Shown: positions 8,979-17,757, counted from the stretch's first letter. The stretch: 64,000 nucleotides of DNA from Caballeronia sp. SL2Y3 (GCF_022879575.1 NZ_CP084260.1:186001-250000), one strand, 5' to 3'. The notes: generated by a model from the letters alone, not told the origin. Translations and numbers: made by a program.

Positions 8979-9119
8979 ATGGCCCCGAATCCACAAAAAA
9001 GACGCTCCCGCGAAGACATCCGCGCGGGCAACAAGCGGCTCGGTCTCATCATGGTGCTGATCGCCGCCGTCTTTTTTCTGGGTATCGTCGTCAGGCAATA
9101 CCTGTTGTCGCGAGGCTAA
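8979..9119 (+). CDS. Cytochrome oxidase small assembly protein (46 aa)
   Basis: This tiny gene encodes a basic N terminus (MAPNPQKRRSREDIRAGNKR) and one transmembrane helix (about residues 22-41, GLIMVLIAAVFFLGIVV). A short positively charged tail follows. It fills the gap between ctaD and ctaG exactly, and its stop lies one base before the ctaG start. Small single-helix proteins at this position are annotated as oxidase assembly factors in Burkholderiales. The role is by context and not demonstrated by any motif. Confidence 0.85.
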   Translation: MAPNPQKRRSREDIRAGNKRLGLIMVLIAAVFFLGIVVRQYLLSRG

Positions 9120-9120
9120 C

Positions 9121-9693
9121 GTGTCCACTCAGCATGAAGAGTCACATATCGACCGTTCCTTCAACCGGTCGATGCTGCTCAAGTTGTTCGTCGTCGCGGC
9201 GATGATGTTCGGCTTCGGCTTCGCGCTGGTGCCGATGTACCGCGCGATCTGCCAGATCACGGGCATCAACAATCTCGTGCAGCGCGATGTCGGCGCGCGC
9301 GAGGCGAAGAACACACAGGTCGATGCGAGCCGCACCGTGTCCATCGAATTCGATGCGAATGCGCGCGGGCCGCTGCAGTTCAAGCCGGAGCAGTCGAATC
9401 TCGACATTCACCCCGGCGAAGTGATGACGGTGATGTATCAGGTGACGAACGAGCAGGGGCGCACGGTGAAGGCGCAGGCCATTCCGAGCTACGCGCCGAA
9501 GCAGGCCACCGAGTTTTTCAAGAAGATCGAATGCTTCTGTTTCACCCAGCAGACGCTCGCGCCGAACGAAACGAAGCGCATGCCGGTGGTGTTCGTCGTC
9601 GATCCGAAGCTGCCGAAGGACGTGAAGACGATCACGCTGTCGTACACGTTTTTCGAGCTCGACGCGCCGAAAACGGCAGCGAAGGGAACGTGA
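9121..9693 (+). CDS. ctaG: Cytochrome c oxidase assembly protein CtaG (COX11)
   Basis: This 190-residue COX11-family protein delivers copper to the CuB site of subunit I. One N-terminal membrane anchor (about residues 17-37) is followed by a periplasmic immunoglobulin-like domain. The copper-binding motif CFCF lies near residue 138 in the segment FFKKIECFCFTQQTL, and a conserved FVVDP strand follows. The start is GTG at 9121, one base after the stop of the small assembly protein, which implies tight translational coupling. Confidence 0.95.
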   Translation: MSTQHEESHIDRSFNRSMLLKLFVVAAMMFGFGFALVPMYRAICQITGINNLVQRDVGAREAKNTQVDASRTVSIEFDANARGPLQFKPEQSNLDIHPGEVMTVMYQVTNEQGRTVKAQAIPSYAPKQATEFFKKIECFCFTQQTLAPNETKRMPVVFVVDPKLPKDVKTITLSYTFFELDAPKTAAKGT

Positions 9694-9698
9694 ACATC

Positions 9699-9899
9699 AT
9701 GAACGGACAGACGCAGGGCGGCGGGTTCGTGAAGCTGGTGAAGGCCGTGTTCTGGTCGTTCTTCGGCGTGCGGCGGCGGGCCGACCTCGAAAACGACGCC
9801 GCGCAGCTGAATCCGCTGCATCTGATCGCGGCTGGCGTGATTGGTGCTGCGCTTTTCATCGTCGTGCTGCTGGTGATCGTGCGCGCGGTAGTTCGGTAA
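9699..9899 (+). CDS. DUF2970 small membrane protein
   Basis: This 66-residue protein has an N-terminal amphipathic region containing VKAVFWSFFGVRRRADLE, followed by one transmembrane helix (about residues 42-65). It matches the DUF2970 pattern found beside cytochrome oxidase genes in betaproteobacteria. The start ATG at 9699 lies five bases after the ctaG stop. Its function is unknown; the location between ctaG and ctaE suggests a part in oxidase assembly or stability. Confidence 0.82.
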   Translation: MNGQTQGGGFVKLVKAVFWSFFGVRRRADLENDAAQLNPLHLIAAGVIGAALFIVVLLVIVRAVVR

Positions 9900-9978
9900 G
9901 GCCACCCGAAATGCGCTCGCGCCGAACGGCGCTGCGGCAAAATAATTCAAGCAACTGGATCGAAGTGGAGAATCAACG

Positions 9979-10836
9979 ATGAGCGGTCAAAACGAGAGCC
10001 CGTACTATTTCGTGCCGAATCCGTCACGGCATCCGATCATGGCTGCGTGCGGCTTGCTGGTAATGCTGTCGTCGCTGGCGGCGTGGGTGAACGGGCATTC
10101 CTTGGCGCCGTTCGGCACGCTCCTCGGCCTGCTGTTTCTGCTGTTCGTGCTGTGGCACTGGTTCGGCGACGCGATCTCCGAATCCGAAGGCGGCATGTAC
10201 GGCAAGCGCGTGGATGTGTCGTACCGCTGGAGCATGAGCTGGTTCATCTTCTCCGAAGTCATGTTCTTCGGCGCGTTCTTCGGCGCGCTCTTCTATGCGC
10301 GCGCCATCGCGCTGCACGAGCTCGGCAGTCTCGACTACAAGCTGATCTGGCCGGACTTCTCCGCCGTGTGGCCGAACAACGGTCCCGCCGCGCTGGTCCC
10401 GCATTTCCGCGCAATGGTGCCGTGGCCTCTGCCGACCATCAACACGGCGCTGCTGCTTTCGTCGGGCGCGACGCTGACGGTCGCGCACCACGCGCTGCGT
10501 GAAGATCATCGCAAGAAGGCGATCGGCTGGCTCGCCGCGACTGTGCTGCTCGGCGTCATCTTCCTGTTCTGCCAGGGCTACGAATACTTCCACGCGTACA
10601 ACGAATTGAACCTGACGCTCGCATCCGGCGTGTACGGCTCGACGTTCTTCCTGCTCACGGGCTTCCACGGCTTTCACGTGTTCCTGGGCGGCACGATGCT
10701 GGCTGTGGTGATGGTCCGGCTGATTCGCGGACACTTCACGGCGGAGCATCACTTCGCGTTCGAAGGCGCCGCGTGGTACTGGCACTTCGTGGACGTCGTG
10801 TGGCTCGGGTTGTACGTCGTTGTCTACTGGCTGTAA
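9979..10836 (+). CDS. ctaE: Cytochrome c oxidase subunit III
   Basis: This 285-residue subunit III has seven predicted membrane helices. Family hallmarks include RWSMSWFIFSEVMFFGAFFGALFY near residue 76 and GFHGFHVFLGG near residue 231. The C-terminal helix includes AWYWHFVDVVWLGLYVVVYWL. Subunit III stabilises the proton-pumping core of the oxidase. It is the last plus-strand gene before an intrinsic terminator at 10873, so the first oxidase operon probably runs from the promoter at 4947 to here. Confidence 0.96.
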   Translation: MSGQNESPYYFVPNPSRHPIMAACGLLVMLSSLAAWVNGHSLAPFGTLLGLLFLLFVLWHWFGDAISESEGGMYGKRVDVSYRWSMSWFIFSEVMFFGAFFGALFYARAIALHELGSLDYKLIWPDFSAVWPNNGPAALVPHFRAMVPWPLPTINTALLLSSGATLTVAHHALREDHRKKAIGWLAATVLLGVIFLFCQGYEYFHAYNELNLTLASGVYGSTFFLLTGFHGFHVFLGGTMLAVVMVRLIRGHFTAEHHFAFEGAAWYWHFVDVVWLGLYVVVYWL

Positions 10837-10872
10837 CTGCGTCTTCGCGGGCTTCAGGCCCGCAGCGCAAGC

Positions 10873-10908
10873 ACGCCGCCCTGACGTTCGAGGGCGGCGT
10901 TTTGTTTT
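10873..10908. terminator. Intrinsic terminator after ctaE
   Basis: ACGCCGCCCT (10873-10882) pairs perfectly with AGGGCGGCGT (10891-10900) across an eight-base loop, followed by TTTGTTTT on the plus strand. It closes the coxB-ctaD-ctaE operon. Confidence 0.85.
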
Positions 10909-10974
10909 GTTTCGCGACGTTGCCGCGACGTTGGCGCGACAATACGCCTCGTTCTTGCGAACCTTCGCGGCGGG

Positions 10975-11184
10975 TTATCGTCCGAGGGGAATGCCCGTCG
11001 ACTGAATCCAGCCCATCCAGTGCGCGAACAGGATGAACAGGAACAGCGAGATGGAAAGCCCGACGCGCATGGCGAGCGACCACACCATCCGCTTGGTCTT
11101 GCCGCGGTCGGTCATCATGAAGTACAGCGCCGAGCCGAGGCTGCCGAGAATGAGGATGAAAGCGATGGCGACGATAATGTGCAT
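10975..11184 (-). CDS. Twin-transmembrane protein (DUF2909)
   Basis: This small membrane protein has two helices, IIVAIAFILILGSLGSALYFM and a second around LSISLFLFILFAHWMGW. The helices are separated by a basic loop (DRGKTKRM), the DUF2909 pattern. The start is placed at ATG 11184, where homologous proteins begin (69 residues). An in-frame ATG at 11226 would add 14 residues (MRYPGKLSNFAGWF); neither start has a clear ribosome site. It is encoded between ctaE and SURF1, opposite to both. Function is unknown. Confidence 0.75.
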   Translation of the reverse strand: MHIIVAIAFILILGSLGSALYFMMTDRGKTKRMVWSLAMRVGLSISLFLFILFAHWMGWIQSTGIPLGR

Positions 11185-11314
11185 AAACCAGCCGGCAAAG
11201 TTGCTCAACTTGCCCGGATAACGCATCGAGCAGTATGGAAACGAGTCATCTCATTATCTCACTCGACGGATCGCGCCGCGCGGCGGCGCACACCGTCGCG
11301 CGGCGGCTGCGGTC

Positions 11315-12064
11315 ATGAAGATCCGCTTTTGGCCCACGCTTGTCATCTTGATCGTCGTTGCCGTAACGGTGCGCCTCGGCTTCTGGCAGCGCGACCGCGC
11401 GCATCAGAAAGAGGCGCTCAACGCGCGCATCACGGCCTTCGCGAATGCGCCGGCAACGCGCGTGGGCGTCGAACCGATGCCGCTGCAATCCGTCGAATTC
11501 CACCGGGTGCAGGCGCGCGGCGAGTTCATGCCGGAGCGCGTCGTCTATCTCGATAATCGTCCGTATAACGACCAGCCGGGCTTTTATGTCGTGATGCCGC
11601 TTAAACTCGAGGGCGGCGGCTACGTGCTCGTCAATCGCGGATGGCTGCCGCGCAATCTGGCTGATCGCACGGGCATCGAGCCGTACGAGACGCCGAAGGG
11701 CACCGTCGAGGTCGAAGGCATTGCCCGCGCCAATCCGTCGCAGGCGTTCGAACTGGGAACGGGCGGATCGGCCGGGCATCAGCAGATTCGCCAGAATCTC
11801 AGCATTCCCGCCTATGCCGCCGAAACCGGGCTCGCGTTTCAGCCGTTCGTGATCCAGCAGACGAACGACACGCACGACCGGCTCGTGCGCGACTGGCCCG
11901 CGCCGACGATGGGCGTGGAGCGCAATTACGGCTACATGCTCCAGTGGTGGGGCATGGCCGCCGCCGCCGTGGGCTTCGGGCTGTACGCCGCCCGCCGCGC
12001 CGCGAAGAAAGACGACACGCGTCTCGTAGACGACCGCGACGACGAAGCCGCCGACCACGCGTGA
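11315..12064 (+). CDS. SURF1-family oxidase assembly protein
   Basis: This 249-residue SURF1 homolog has two membrane helices, one at the N terminus (residues 6-23) and one near the C terminus (about 213-230). They flank a periplasmic domain. The family motif LDNRPYNDQPGF lies near residue 77, and YVLVNRGWLPR near 103. SURF1 proteins help insert heme a into subunit I. It is the first gene of a second co-directional run (SURF1, SCO-like, ctaA, ctaB, SCO) in the oxidase cluster. Confidence 0.92.
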   Translation: MKIRFWPTLVILIVVAVTVRLGFWQRDRAHQKEALNARITAFANAPATRVGVEPMPLQSVEFHRVQARGEFMPERVVYLDNRPYNDQPGFYVVMPLKLEGGGYVLVNRGWLPRNLADRTGIEPYETPKGTVEVEGIARANPSQAFELGTGGSAGHQQIRQNLSIPAYAAETGLAFQPFVIQQTNDTHDRLVRDWPAPTMGVERNYGYMLQWWGMAAAAVGFGLYAARRAAKKDDTRLVDDRDDEAADHA

Positions 12065-12086
12065 CCCAACTCTCACCGAATTCTTG

Positions 12087-12725
12087 ATGCCATCTCAACG
12101 TCCCACGACTGCCGACAAGCCCCGCACGCCCCCGAGAGGATCGTGGAGCAGCGGGCGCTGGATGCTCGTGCTGCTCGCGCTCGTCTGCGCGGCGCCCGTC
12201 ATCGCTTCGTATCTGATGTACTACGTGTTCAAGCCGGCGGGCGGCACGTCGAGCTACGGCGCGCTGATCGACCCGCAACGGCCCATTCCGGCGCAACTCG
12301 TCGTGACGAACGAGAAAGGGCAGACCATGCCGCTCAAGTCACTCGAAGGCAAGTGGCTGATGATCACCGTCAACGGCAGCGCTTGCGACGAGCAATGCGT
12401 CACGCGCCTTTACTACATGCGGCAGGTTCGCGTGCTGCAATCGGCGGAACGCGACCGCGTGGTCAACGTCTGGCTGCGCACGGATGACAAGCCTGTGGCC
12501 GATGTCATCAAGACGGCGTATCCGCAGCCGGACACGCGCATGCTGATCGCCGATCCGCGCGCGGTCGCCGACTGGCTGCCGGTCGCTGACGGCGGCAGCA
12601 TCACGGACCACATCTATCTGGTGGACCCGAACGGCAATCTGATGATGCGCTTCCCGAAGAATCCCGATCCCAAGAAGATCAACGCGGATCTGGCGAAGCT
12701 GCTGAAGTGGTCGCGGATCGGCTAA
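12087..12725 (+). CDS. SCO-like thioredoxin-fold membrane protein
   Basis: This 212-residue protein has one N-terminal membrane helix (about residues 26-46) and a periplasmic domain. The motif CDEQC at residues 100-104 has the CxxxC spacing of SCO copper chaperones. The segment LKSLEGKWLMITVNGSACDEQC resembles the start of a thioredoxin fold. It lies between SURF1 and ctaA, so a part in copper or redox handling for the oxidase is likely. It diverges from the canonical SCO protein encoded at 14774. Confidence 0.75.
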   Translation: MPSQRPTTADKPRTPPRGSWSSGRWMLVLLALVCAAPVIASYLMYYVFKPAGGTSSYGALIDPQRPIPAQLVVTNEKGQTMPLKSLEGKWLMITVNGSACDEQCVTRLYYMRQVRVLQSAERDRVVNVWLRTDDKPVADVIKTAYPQPDTRMLIADPRAVADWLPVADGGSITDHIYLVDPNGNLMMRFPKNPDPKKINADLAKLLKWSRIG

Positions 12726-12746
12726 CACGCGGGTTGAAGGTGAAAC

Positions 12747-13859
12747 ATGAGTTATGTATTGCAATTGGGGATGATCGGCTTGTGCATTGCGCTGCTGCCG
12801 CTGTCCTTCGTCTGGGTGAAAGCCGATGACAACAAGTTCCGCAAGCTCGTCTGGCTGACCACGTTTCTGACGCTCGATCTGATCATGTTCGGCGGCTTCA
12901 CGCGCCTGACCGATTCCGGCCTCGGCTGCCCCGACTGGCCGGGCTGCTACGGCACGTCGTCGCCGTTCATCGCGCACGCGCAAATCGCCGCCGCGTATCA
13001 GGCGATGCCCACCGGTCCGGTCAGCATGGTCAAGGCGTGGATCGAGATGCTGCACCGCTACTTTGCGATGGCAATCGGCGTGCTGATCATCGCGCAGGTC
13101 ATCATCGCGTGGACGGCGCGCATCAAGCGTCGTCCGCTGCACGTGTCGCCGTGGTGGCCCACCGGCATCCTGCTGCTGATCTGCCTGCAAGGCGCGTTCG
13201 GCGCGTGGACCGTCACGTTGAAGCTGCAACCCGTCATCGTCACGACGCATTTGCTGCTCGGGCTCGCGCTGCTTGGCGCGCTCGGCTGGCTCGCGGCGCG
13301 CCAGACGCCGATTCCGTCGCTCGATCCCGCGGCCGCGCGCTGGATGCCCGCCGCGCTGTTCGGGCTCACGTTGCTCGTCGTGCAGATCGCGCTCGGCGGC
13401 TGGGTGAGCACGAACTATGCTGTACTGGCCTGCACCGACTTCCCGCTTTGCAACGGCCAATGGATTCCGCCGATGAACTTCGAACACGGCTTTCACCTGT
13501 GGCGCGCGCTCGGCATGACGGGCGACGGCGACGTGATCTCGCAGGACGCGCTCGTTGCGATCCACTGGACGCATCGCACGTTCGCGGTGGTCGTCGTACT
13601 GTATCTGCTGTGGCTGGCCGCGAAACTGCGCCGCTTCGAATCGCTGCGCAAGCCGGCGAACGGCGTGCTGGCGGTCATCGTCATTCAGTTTCTGACCGGC
13701 ATGTCGAACATCGTGCTGCAATGGCCGCTGCCTATTGCCGTCGCCCATAACGGCGGGGCCGCGATCGTGCTGCTCCTGCTCGTCATGCTAAACTTTCGAA
13801 TCTCTTCCAGCCGTCCCGGCCGCGCCGCGCTCCCCGCACGCGACGTCGTTTCAGCGTGA
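12747..13859 (+). CDS. ctaA: Heme A synthase (COX15/CtaA)
   Basis: This 370-residue multi-pass membrane protein oxidises the C8 methyl of heme O to make heme A. The signature GGFTRLTDSGLGCPDWPGCYG begins near residue 50, and a second half repeats the theme in GGWVSTNYAVLACTDFPLCNGQW. Heme-ligand histidines occur in helices such as MLHRYFAMAIG and IHWTHRTFAVV. About eight helices are visible. It lies 12 bases upstream of ctaB, which makes its substrate. Confidence 0.95.
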   Translation: MSYVLQLGMIGLCIALLPLSFVWVKADDNKFRKLVWLTTFLTLDLIMFGGFTRLTDSGLGCPDWPGCYGTSSPFIAHAQIAAAYQAMPTGPVSMVKAWIEMLHRYFAMAIGVLIIAQVIIAWTARIKRRPLHVSPWWPTGILLLICLQGAFGAWTVTLKLQPVIVTTHLLLGLALLGALGWLAARQTPIPSLDPAAARWMPAALFGLTLLVVQIALGGWVSTNYAVLACTDFPLCNGQWIPPMNFEHGFHLWRALGMTGDGDVISQDALVAIHWTHRTFAVVVVLYLLWLAAKLRRFESLRKPANGVLAVIVIQFLTGMSNIVLQWPLPIAVAHNGGAAIVLLLLVMLNFRISSSRPGRAALPARDVVSA

Positions 13860-13871
13860 TGGCGCCTTCCC

Positions 13872-14777
13872 ATGGATAGCACGACACTCAATTCCCCTCT
13901 CGGCAGCCGCGTCTCGCAATACATTGCGCTGACGAAGCCGCGCGTCACGCAGCTCGCCGTCTTCTGCGCCGTCATCGGCATGTTTCTGTCGACGCCCGGC
14001 ATGGTTCCGTGGACCAAGCTGCTCGGCGGCGGCATCGGCATCTGGCTGCTGGCGGGCGCGGCGTTCGCCATCAACTGCCTCGTCGAGCAGAAAGTGGATG
14101 CGAAGATGCGCCGCACCGCATGGCGTCCGTCGGCGCGTGGGCAAATTACGAGCGCGCAGATTCTGACGTTCTCGGCCGTGCTCGGCGGCATCGGCATGTG
14201 GACGCTGTACCGCTTCACCAATCCGCTGACGATGTGGCTCACGCTCGCGACTTTCGTTGGCTACGCGGTCATTTATACGCTGCTGCTCAAGCCGTACACG
14301 CCGCAGAACATCGTGATCGGCGGCGCGTCAGGCGCCATGCCGCCCGCGCTGGGGTGGGCGGCGGTCACGGGCGCAGTGCCTGGCGACGCGTGGATTCTCG
14401 TGCTCATCATCTTTGTCTGGACGCCGCCGCATTTCTGGGCGCTCGCGCTTTATCGCCGCAAAGACTACGAGAACGCCGGCCTGCCGATGCTGCCCGTCAC
14501 GCATGGCGAAAAGTACACGCTGCTGAACATTTTTCTGTACACCATCGTGCTATTCGCGGTCACGTTGATGCCGTTCATTTCCGGCATGAGCGGCGTGGTG
14601 TATCTGGCGAGCGCGGTCGGACTCGGCGCGGTCTTTCTGGGCTACACGTGGAAGCTATACCGCGATTACTCGGACGCCCTTGCGCGCAAGACTTTTCGCT
14701 ATTCCATCGTGTATTTGTCGCTGCTCTTCGGCGCGCTGCTCGTCGACCACTACGTTCGCACGGTGATCGGCGCATGA
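13872..14777 (+). CDS. ctaB: Protoheme IX farnesyltransferase (heme O synthase)
   Basis: This 301-residue UbiA-family prenyltransferase adds farnesyl to protoheme to give heme O. The Asp-rich motif region [19 protein letters not shown] begins near residue 63, and the second motif region [19 protein letters not shown] near residue 195. About nine membrane helices are predicted. Its stop overlaps the start of the SCO gene in an ATGA arrangement at 14774-14777, which indicates translational coupling. Confidence 0.95.
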   Translation: MDSTTLNSPLGSRVSQYIALTKPRVTQLAVFCAVIGMFLSTPGMVPWTKLLGGGIGIWLLAGAAFAINCLVEQKVDAKMRRTAWRPSARGQITSAQILTFSAVLGGIGMWTLYRFTNPLTMWLTLATFVGYAVIYTLLLKPYTPQNIVIGGASGAMPPALGWAAVTGAVPGDAWILVLIIFVWTPPHFWALALYRRKDYENAGLPMLPVTHGEKYTLLNIFLYTIVLFAVTLMPFISGMSGVVYLASAVGLGAVFLGYTWKLYRDYSDALARKTFRYSIVYLSLLFGALLVDHYVRTVIGA

Positions 14778-15364
14778 GGCAGATCGTTTGTCGGCTGTTC
14801 GCGCTGTTGGTCTGCGCGGTGGCGCTGTGCGCATGCGATAAGGCGCCCGACTTCAAGAACCTCGACATTACCGGCAACAAGCAATTCGGCAGCGACTTTT
14901 CGTTGCCCGATACGACCGGAAAGACGCGCACGCTCGCTGACTTCAAAGGCAAGGCGGTCGTGCTGTTCTTCGGCTACACGCATTGCCCGGACGTCTGCCC
15001 GACGACGCTCGCGGAGCTGTCGCAAGCCATGCAACAGCTCGGCGACAAGGCGAAGGACGTGCAAGTGCTGATGGTCACCGTCGATCCCGCGCGCGATACG
15101 CCCAGCCTGCTCGGCCAGTACGTGACCGCGTTCAACCCGGCGTACATTGGCTTGCGCCCGGCCAATGACGCTGAGTTGCAGAAAGTCGCGAAGGACTTCC
15201 GCGTCTACTACGCGAGGGCGGCGGGCAAGACGCCCGGCGACTACACGATGGATCACACCGCCGCGAGCTACGTGTTCGACAAAGACGGCAAGCTGCGGCT
15301 TTTCGCCCGCGACGGACAAGGCGTCGAACCCTGGGTCCACGATCTGAAGTTGCTGATCGACTGA
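14774..15364 (+). CDS. SCO1/SenC copper chaperone lipoprotein
   Basis: This 196-residue SCO protein brings copper to the CuA site of subunit II. The lipobox LCAC places the lipidated Cys at residue 21. The copper motif CPDVC is at residues 71-75, and the third ligand is a His in the segment [13 protein letters not shown]. The N-terminal signal sequence includes a run of additional Cys residues. It is the last gene of the oxidase cluster; a hairpin terminator follows within 15 bases. Confidence 0.93.
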   Translation: MRQIVCRLFALLVCAVALCACDKAPDFKNLDITGNKQFGSDFSLPDTTGKTRTLADFKGKAVVLFFGYTHCPDVCPTTLAELSQAMQQLGDKAKDVQVLMVTVDPARDTPSLLGQYVTAFNPAYIGLRPANDAELQKVAKDFRVYYARAAGKTPGDYTMDHTAASYVFDKDGKLRLFARDGQGVEPWVHDLKLLID

Positions 15365-15377
15365 TCGGCGGGTTCAG

Positions 15378-15404
15378 AAAGCGGCCTGCGGGCCGCTTTT
15401 GCGT
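15378..15404. terminator. Terminator between the SCO gene and yciI
   Basis: AAAGCGGCC (15378-15386), a TGCG loop and GGCCGCTTT (15391-15399) form a perfect nine-base stem with a short T-run. It lies between two convergent genes and can serve both. Confidence 0.8.
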
Positions 15405-15410
15405 TCTGCG

Positions 15411-15707
15411 TTACGCCTTCGACGGCTGCGGCAGTTTCCATCCCGGCGCCAGACGCGTCGCCTTGAATTCCATGATCTCGTAATGCGCGAGTTGCTGCCG
15501 GGCGAACGGATCTTCCGCGATGATCTCGTCGAGCCACGCCCGGTCGATGCCCGACGCGATGATCACGCCGCCGTCGCGGGGAACCTTCGGCCCCGCCATC
15601 ACGAATACGCCCGCCGCGAAGTAGCGTTCGAGGAAGAGGCGGTGTTCTTCAAGCGCATCGTCGATTTCGGCGAGCGCGCCGGTGTATCGCAGGTTGATCA
15701 CATACAT
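15411..15707 (-). CDS. YciI family protein
   Basis: This 98-residue protein has the YciI (YCII-related) ferredoxin-like fold, with HRLFLERYFAAGVFVMAGPKVPRDGGVII near residue 22. It includes a conserved His-Arg and the DPFARQQLAHYEI segment. Members are small cytosolic proteins of uncertain enzymatic function. The start ATG at 15707 fits family length; a longer in-frame reading to 15854 lacks similarity. It is convergent with the SCO gene. Confidence 0.88.
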   Translation of the reverse strand: MYVINLRYTGALAEIDDALEEHRLFLERYFAAGVFVMAGPKVPRDGGVIIASGIDRAWLDEIIAEDPFARQQLAHYEIMEFKATRLAPGWKLPQPSKA

Positions 15708-15894
15708 GTTTATCGCCGTCCGAAAGTGGGTCCCAGGCCCGATTCTAAGCGGACAGTGCGCCGGATATTCACATGAGGAAACTGTATTTCCGCTCGCATC
15801 AACGCTGTGCGAACATTCGGCACGCCGGCCCGCCGCTCGCGCCGGAGCCGGCATAAGTTATCCCGCAGTCATTTGCATTTGAAACAGGAAGACC

Positions 15895-16707
15895 ATGCAG
15901 CGCAGAAATATGCTCAAAGCCCTGGCGGCCGTCGTGGTGTCGGCCGCGTTCGTCGCGAGTTTCTCGGCACACGCCGACGACAAGATCATCAAGGTCGGCA
16001 CCATCAGCGGCCCTGACGCTCAAATTTGGCAAGTCGTACAGAAGGTCGCCAAGCGCGAGGGCCTCAACGTGAAGGTGGTCGAGTTCAACGACTACGTTCA
16101 GCCGAACGCCGCGCTCGACGCCGGCGATCTCGATGCGAACAGCTTCCAGCATCAGCCGTATCTGGACAGCCAGATCAAGCAGCGCGGCTACAAAATTGTG
16201 AGCGCGGGACTCACCTACATCTCGCCGCTCGGCGTCTACTCCAAGAAGCTGAAGTCGCTGAAGGACTTGCCGCAAGGCGCGAAGGTCGCGGTGCCGAACG
16301 ATCCGTCGAACGAGAATCGCGCGCTGTTGCTTCTGCAAACGCAAGGCGTCATCAAGCTGAAGGCGGGCGCGGGCGCGAACGGCAACAACGCGACGGCCCT
16401 CGACGTCGCGGAGAATCCGAAGAAGATCAAGCTCGTCGAACTCGACGCCGCGCAATTGCCGCGCACGCTCGCCGATGTCGACGCCGCCGCCATCAACACG
16501 AACTTCGCGCTGGCTGCGGGCCTGCAGCCGACCAAAGATGCGATCGCGCTGGAAGACGTGCATAGCCCGTACGCGAACCTGATCGCGGTGCGCACGAAGG
16601 ACAAGGATCAGCCGTGGGTGAAGAAGCTGGTCGCCGCGTACCAGTCCGACGACGTGCGCCAGTTCCTGAAGAGCGAGTTCAAAGGCTCGGTCGTGCCTTC
16701 GTTCTGA
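15895..16707 (+). CDS. MetQ/NlpA-family methionine-binding protein
   Basis: This 270-residue substrate-binding protein of the NlpA/MetQ family captures methionine for an ABC importer. The signal peptide ends near residue 27 (SFSAHADD). Family segments include DYVQPNAALDAGDLDANSFQHQPYLD near 62 and VPNDPSNENRALLLLQ near 132. No lipobox Cys is seen, so it is probably soluble in the periplasm. No metN or metI gene lies beside it, making it an orphan binding protein. An AGGAAG ribosome site precedes the ATG. Confidence 0.88.
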   Translation: MQRRNMLKALAAVVVSAAFVASFSAHADDKIIKVGTISGPDAQIWQVVQKVAKREGLNVKVVEFNDYVQPNAALDAGDLDANSFQHQPYLDSQIKQRGYKIVSAGLTYISPLGVYSKKLKSLKDLPQGAKVAVPNDPSNENRALLLLQTQGVIKLKAGAGANGNNATALDVAENPKKIKLVELDAAQLPRTLADVDAAAINTNFALAAGLQPTKDAIALEDVHSPYANLIAVRTKDKDQPWVKKLVAAYQSDDVRQFLKSEFKGSVVPSF

Positions 16708-16730
16708 GCGACGGCAATCTGAAGTACGAA

Positions 16731-16760
16731 AACGGCGTCTCCCAAGACGCCGTTTTCATT
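16731..16760. terminator. Bidirectional terminator after metQ-like gene
   Basis: AACGGCGTCT (16731-16740), loop CCCA and AGACGCCGTT (16745-16754) form a perfect ten-base stem followed by TTCATT. It lies between two convergent genes. Confidence 0.8.
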
Positions 16761-16768
16761 TGCGACGT

Positions 16769-17695
16769 TTAGTCGGCGTAAATGCGCCGCAACTCGCGCT
16801 CCCAGACGAGGCTTGCGTCCACGCCCTGTTGCGCCTTGAATCCGGTGCGCATGAAAAGCCCGCACAAATCTTCGCGCGCTTGATCGAGCCGGCACACGAC
16901 GCTTTCGTAGCCCGCGCCCTGAGCGAAGTTCGTACACGCGGCGACGAGCTGTCCGCCCAGCCCCCGACGGCGCGCGCCCGGCTCCACGAACAACAACTCG
17001 ATGCACGCCTGGCCGTCCGACGCGGCGGTCAGCAACGCAGCGCCGACGCGCGCGTCGCCTTCCTGTTCCGCGACCCAGCACGCGATACGCGGCGTGTCCG
17101 CCTGCATGGCGCCGAGAAAGCGCGACACGACCTTTGCCGCGTGAGCCTCGTAGGCGAGACTCGCGCGGTCGGAAACGTCGAGGTGCGCGTGACGTTCGAT
17201 CATCCAACCGAAGTCGCCGCAGCGGGGGCTGCGCAAGCGCGTGGGCGCTGCGTGCGAAGCCGGCGACAAGAGCCGCTCGATGTCCGCCATGGCCAGCGAC
17301 AACTGCTCGATCTCGCCCGGCGCGAGCGAATTCAATAGCGACGCCGTTTCGGAAGAGACGTGCAGATCGAGTTCATCCACCTTGGCTTTCGCTTCGGGCG
17401 TCATGGTCAGAAGATGCGCGCGGGCGTCGGCTTCGTTCTTCCGGCGCACGACGAGACCCAGCTTCTGGAAATTGGTGATGAGACGGCTGAGATATCCGGT
17501 ATCCAGCCCGAGGTTGCGCGCCAGATCCGCTGCCGTGTGCGCGCGTTCGTGCGCAAGCTCGTGAAGAATGCGCACTTCCGTCAACGAAAAATGACTCTTA
17601 TGTAGCCGCTCGTGAAAAGCGCCTGCGTGACGCGCGTAAAACCGGTTGAAGCGCCGCACGGCCTCGACAGCCCGACTCCGATCAAAACATCCCAT
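16769..17695 (-). CDS. MarR regulator fused to GNAT acetyltransferase
   Basis: This 308-residue protein joins an N-terminal MarR winged-helix domain (about residues 10-140) to a C-terminal GNAT acetyltransferase domain (about 155-305). In the MarR part, LTEVRILHELAHE and LDTGYLSRLITNFQKLGLV form the DNA-binding helices. The GNAT coenzyme A loop is VEPGARRRGLGGQLV. Such fusions may couple acetylation of a small molecule or protein to gene control; the target is unknown. Two palindromes lie directly upstream as candidate operators. Confidence 0.87.
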   Translation of the reverse strand: MGCFDRSRAVEAVRRFNRFYARHAGAFHERLHKSHFSLTEVRILHELAHERAHTAADLARNLGLDTGYLSRLITNFQKLGLVVRRKNEADARAHLLTMTPEAKAKVDELDLHVSSETASLLNSLAPGEIEQLSLAMADIERLLSPASHAAPTRLRSPRCGDFGWMIERHAHLDVSDRASLAYEAHAAKVVSRFLGAMQADTPRIACWVAEQEGDARVGAALLTAASDGQACIELLFVEPGARRRGLGGQLVAACTNFAQGAGYESVVCRLDQAREDLCGLFMRTGFKAQQGVDASLVWERELRRIYAD

Positions 17696-17734
17696 TGTGC
17701 GTTTGCTCTCTCAAAAATATGTGTTTCTATTTGA

Positions 17735-17757
17735 ATTAGTTGCGATTCCGAACTAAT
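17735..17757. promoter_or_regulatory. Inverted repeat upstream of the MarR-GNAT gene
   Basis: ATTAGTT (17735-17741), nine bases, then AACTAAT (17751-17757) form a perfect seven-base inverted repeat 40 bases upstream of the MarR-GNAT start. Symmetry and position suit a MarR operator. Confidence 0.5.

Noticed and set aside
6976..8994. 672-codon minus-strand frame opposite ctaD
   Set aside because: The translation is full of His-Arg-Glu repeats typical of reversed GC-rich genes; ctaD on the other strand is certain.
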